From Minisyncoccota bacterium (GTDB lineage: Bacteria; Patescibacteriota; Minisyncoccia; Minisyncoccales; GCA-002788555): DNA of 5,817 bases. A program made the translations under genes and the position numbers. The notes beneath the pieces are model-generated. The model was not told where the DNA came from. It saw only the letters and a list, made by a program, of their open reading frames with translations, and did no database searches. The DNA is taken from the NCBI GenBank assembly GCA_028697615.1, contig JAQVET010000043.1, positions 1-5,817 on the forward strand, in the 5' to 3' direction. Shown here piece after piece: positions 5,002 through 5,817 of the stretch (within the stretch, counting starts at the first letter, position 1; each line of letters opens with the position of its first letter).

Positions 5002-5817
5002 CCCTACTTGTATCGTATCATCTCCTTTAAATACAGAAAATTGGGCATAATAAGGAAATCTGTCTCCGCCAATTGTAGTAAAATAGCCACCTACATATAG
5101 GGTTTTCCCATCACTACTTACTGCCAATGCATCAACAAAATCATCAGCACCAGGGTTCCAGTCATCAATTACCTCACCAGTGGAAGCATCAAGAGCTGCA
5201 ATGTTGTCTCTCTCCTTACCACCAATTTTTGAAAAATTACCACCTACATAAAGGGTTTTCCCATCACTACTTACTGCCAATGCATCAACAGAAATACCAT
5301 TAGCATCAGGGTTCCAGCCCTCAATTACCTTACCAGTGGAAGCATCAAGAGCAGCAATGCCGTTTCTCTTCTTACCACCAATAGAAGTAAAATCACCACC
5401 TACATAAAGGGTTTCCCCATCTCTACTTACTGCCAATGCACGAACAGCATCATTAGCACCAGGGTTCCAGCCCTCATTTACCTCACCAGTGGAAGCATCA
5501 AGAGCAGCAATGTTGTTTCTCTTCTTACCACCAATAAAAGTAAAATAGCCACCTACATAAAGGGTTTTCCCATCACTACTTACTGCCAATGCATCAACAA
5601 AACCATTAGCACCAGGGTTCCAGCCCTCAATTACCTTACCAGTAAAAGCATCAAGGGCAACAATGTTCCTTCTCTTCTTACCGACAATAGAAGTAAAATA
5701 ACCACCTACATAAAGGGTTTCCCCATCTCTACTTACTGCCAATGCATAAACTGAACCATCAGCACCAGAGTTCCAACCCTTTACCTTACCAGTGGAAGCA
5801 TCAAGAGCAGCAATTTT
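4996..5817 (-). CDS. Beta-propeller protein of delta-60 repeats (DUF5122-like), 5' end outside the window
   Basis: The open frame enters from the right edge and gives 273 residues here with no start codon that needs to be used. It holds five repeats of 50-52 residues with the core pattern IAALDASTGxVxxGWNPGAN, then ALAVSSDGKTLYVGGxFTxIGGKKRNN. This is the pattern of delta-60/DUF5122 propeller blades. Such repeats form disc-shaped domains in secreted or surface proteins; binding partner and exact role cannot be read from sequence. The last repeat changes to GGDRFPYYAQFSVF and leads to KGDDTIQVGK and a stop. A dockerin-like tail continues in the -1 frame, so the natural protein is probably 17 residues longer. 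No signal peptide can be judged because the N-terminus is missing. The gene converges on hsdS. A TTG at 5742 has been read as a start, but the repeat continues unbroken upstream of it. Confidence 0.85.
   Translation of the reverse strand, partial: KIAALDASTGKVKGWNSGADGSVYALAVSRDGETLYVGGYFTSIVGKKRRNIVALDAFTGKVIEGWNPGANGFVDALAVSSDGKTLYVGGYFTFIGGKKRNNIAALDASTGEVNEGWNPGANDAVRALAVSRDGETLYVGGDFTSIGGKKRNGIAALDASTGKVIEGWNPDANGISVDALAVSSDGKTLYVGGNFSKIGGKERDNIAALDASTGEVIDDWNPGADDFVDALAVSSDGKTLYVGGYFTTIGGDRFPYYAQFSVFKGDDTIQVGK
5050..5814 (-). repeat. Five tandem 150-156-base coding repeats
   Basis: The five propeller blades are also near-identical at DNA level. The landmark CTGCCAATGCA recurs at 5121, 5274, 5430, 5583 and 5736, at intervals of 153, 156, 153 and 153 bases. 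The 156-base interval carries one extra codon (NGISVDAL against NGFVDAL). Two versions of the blade core occur, SRDGET and SSDGKT, in the order SR, SS, SR, SS, SS from the N-terminal side. Such similarity points to recent duplication or gene conversion and makes blade number prone to change and to misassembly. Confidence 0.9.

Noticed and set aside
4990..5005. Programmed -1 frameshift joining the propeller to the dockerin-like tail
   Set aside because: GTA GGG AAA TAG is not a standard slippery heptamer (X XXY YYZ) and no obvious stimulatory hairpin follows. A missing A in the A-run is a simpler explanation.
4996..5742. A complete 248-residue propeller gene starting at TTG 5742
   Set aside because: The repeat pattern and open frame continue unbroken to the window edge at 5817, so the true start lies outside. 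The TTG is an ordinary Leu codon of ALAVSRDG.
5050..5814. CRISPR-like array
   Set aside because: The period of about 153 bases and the continuous reading frame show coding repeats; there are no short repeats separated by unique spacers.

Overview
The window is AT-rich, uses the standard code (TGA acts as a stop and Trp is TGG), and is densely packed with genes. It looks like an accessory region of a bacterium. Delta-60-type beta-propeller repeats ending in a dockerin-like tail, small genes with overlaps, and a methylase fused to an HsdR-type N-terminal domain are all things seen in candidate phyla radiation (Patescibacteria) genomes. That assignment is an inference from style; no marker gene is present.

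Layout from left to right. Bases 1-175 are non-coding: a G5/C5 hairpin, a 50-base A-free pyrimidine tract, and a good promoter whose predicted start of transcription falls on or next to the start codon of a short, catalytic-domain-only tyrosine recombinase (176-778). Next comes a small toxin-antitoxin pair (852-1288): a 59-residue charged protein overlapping by one base with a RelE/ParE-family toxin. A 39-base relic (1326-1364) then matches the last 12 codons and stop of the recombinase, so the toxin-antitoxin pair is bracketed by two recombinase tails. After an A/T-rich spacer with a -10-like element there is a possible 35-residue membrane peptide, followed by a restriction-modification operon: hsdM (1612-3552) carrying an N-terminal PD-(D/E)xK nuclease-like domain, overlapping by 7 bases with hsdS (3546-4922). 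No HsdR motor subunit is present in the window.

On the opposite strand, converging on hsdS, is the 3' part of a beta-propeller protein (4996-5817, continuing beyond the window). It is built from near-identical repeats of about 51 residues. Just past its stop, in the -1 frame, lies a 17-residue dockerin/EF-hand-like tail that one extra A would join to the protein, so the gene appears frameshifted at its C-terminus (natural mutation or sequence error).

How the parts fit: the recombinase, toxin-antitoxin pair and restriction-modification genes form a typical mobile defence cassette beside a surface or secreted protein gene. The most interesting points are the nuclease-methylase fusion with a separate specificity subunit and no translocase (the BcgI-like Type IIB layout), the duplicated recombinase tail around the toxin-antitoxin pair, and the frameshifted dockerin-like tail.
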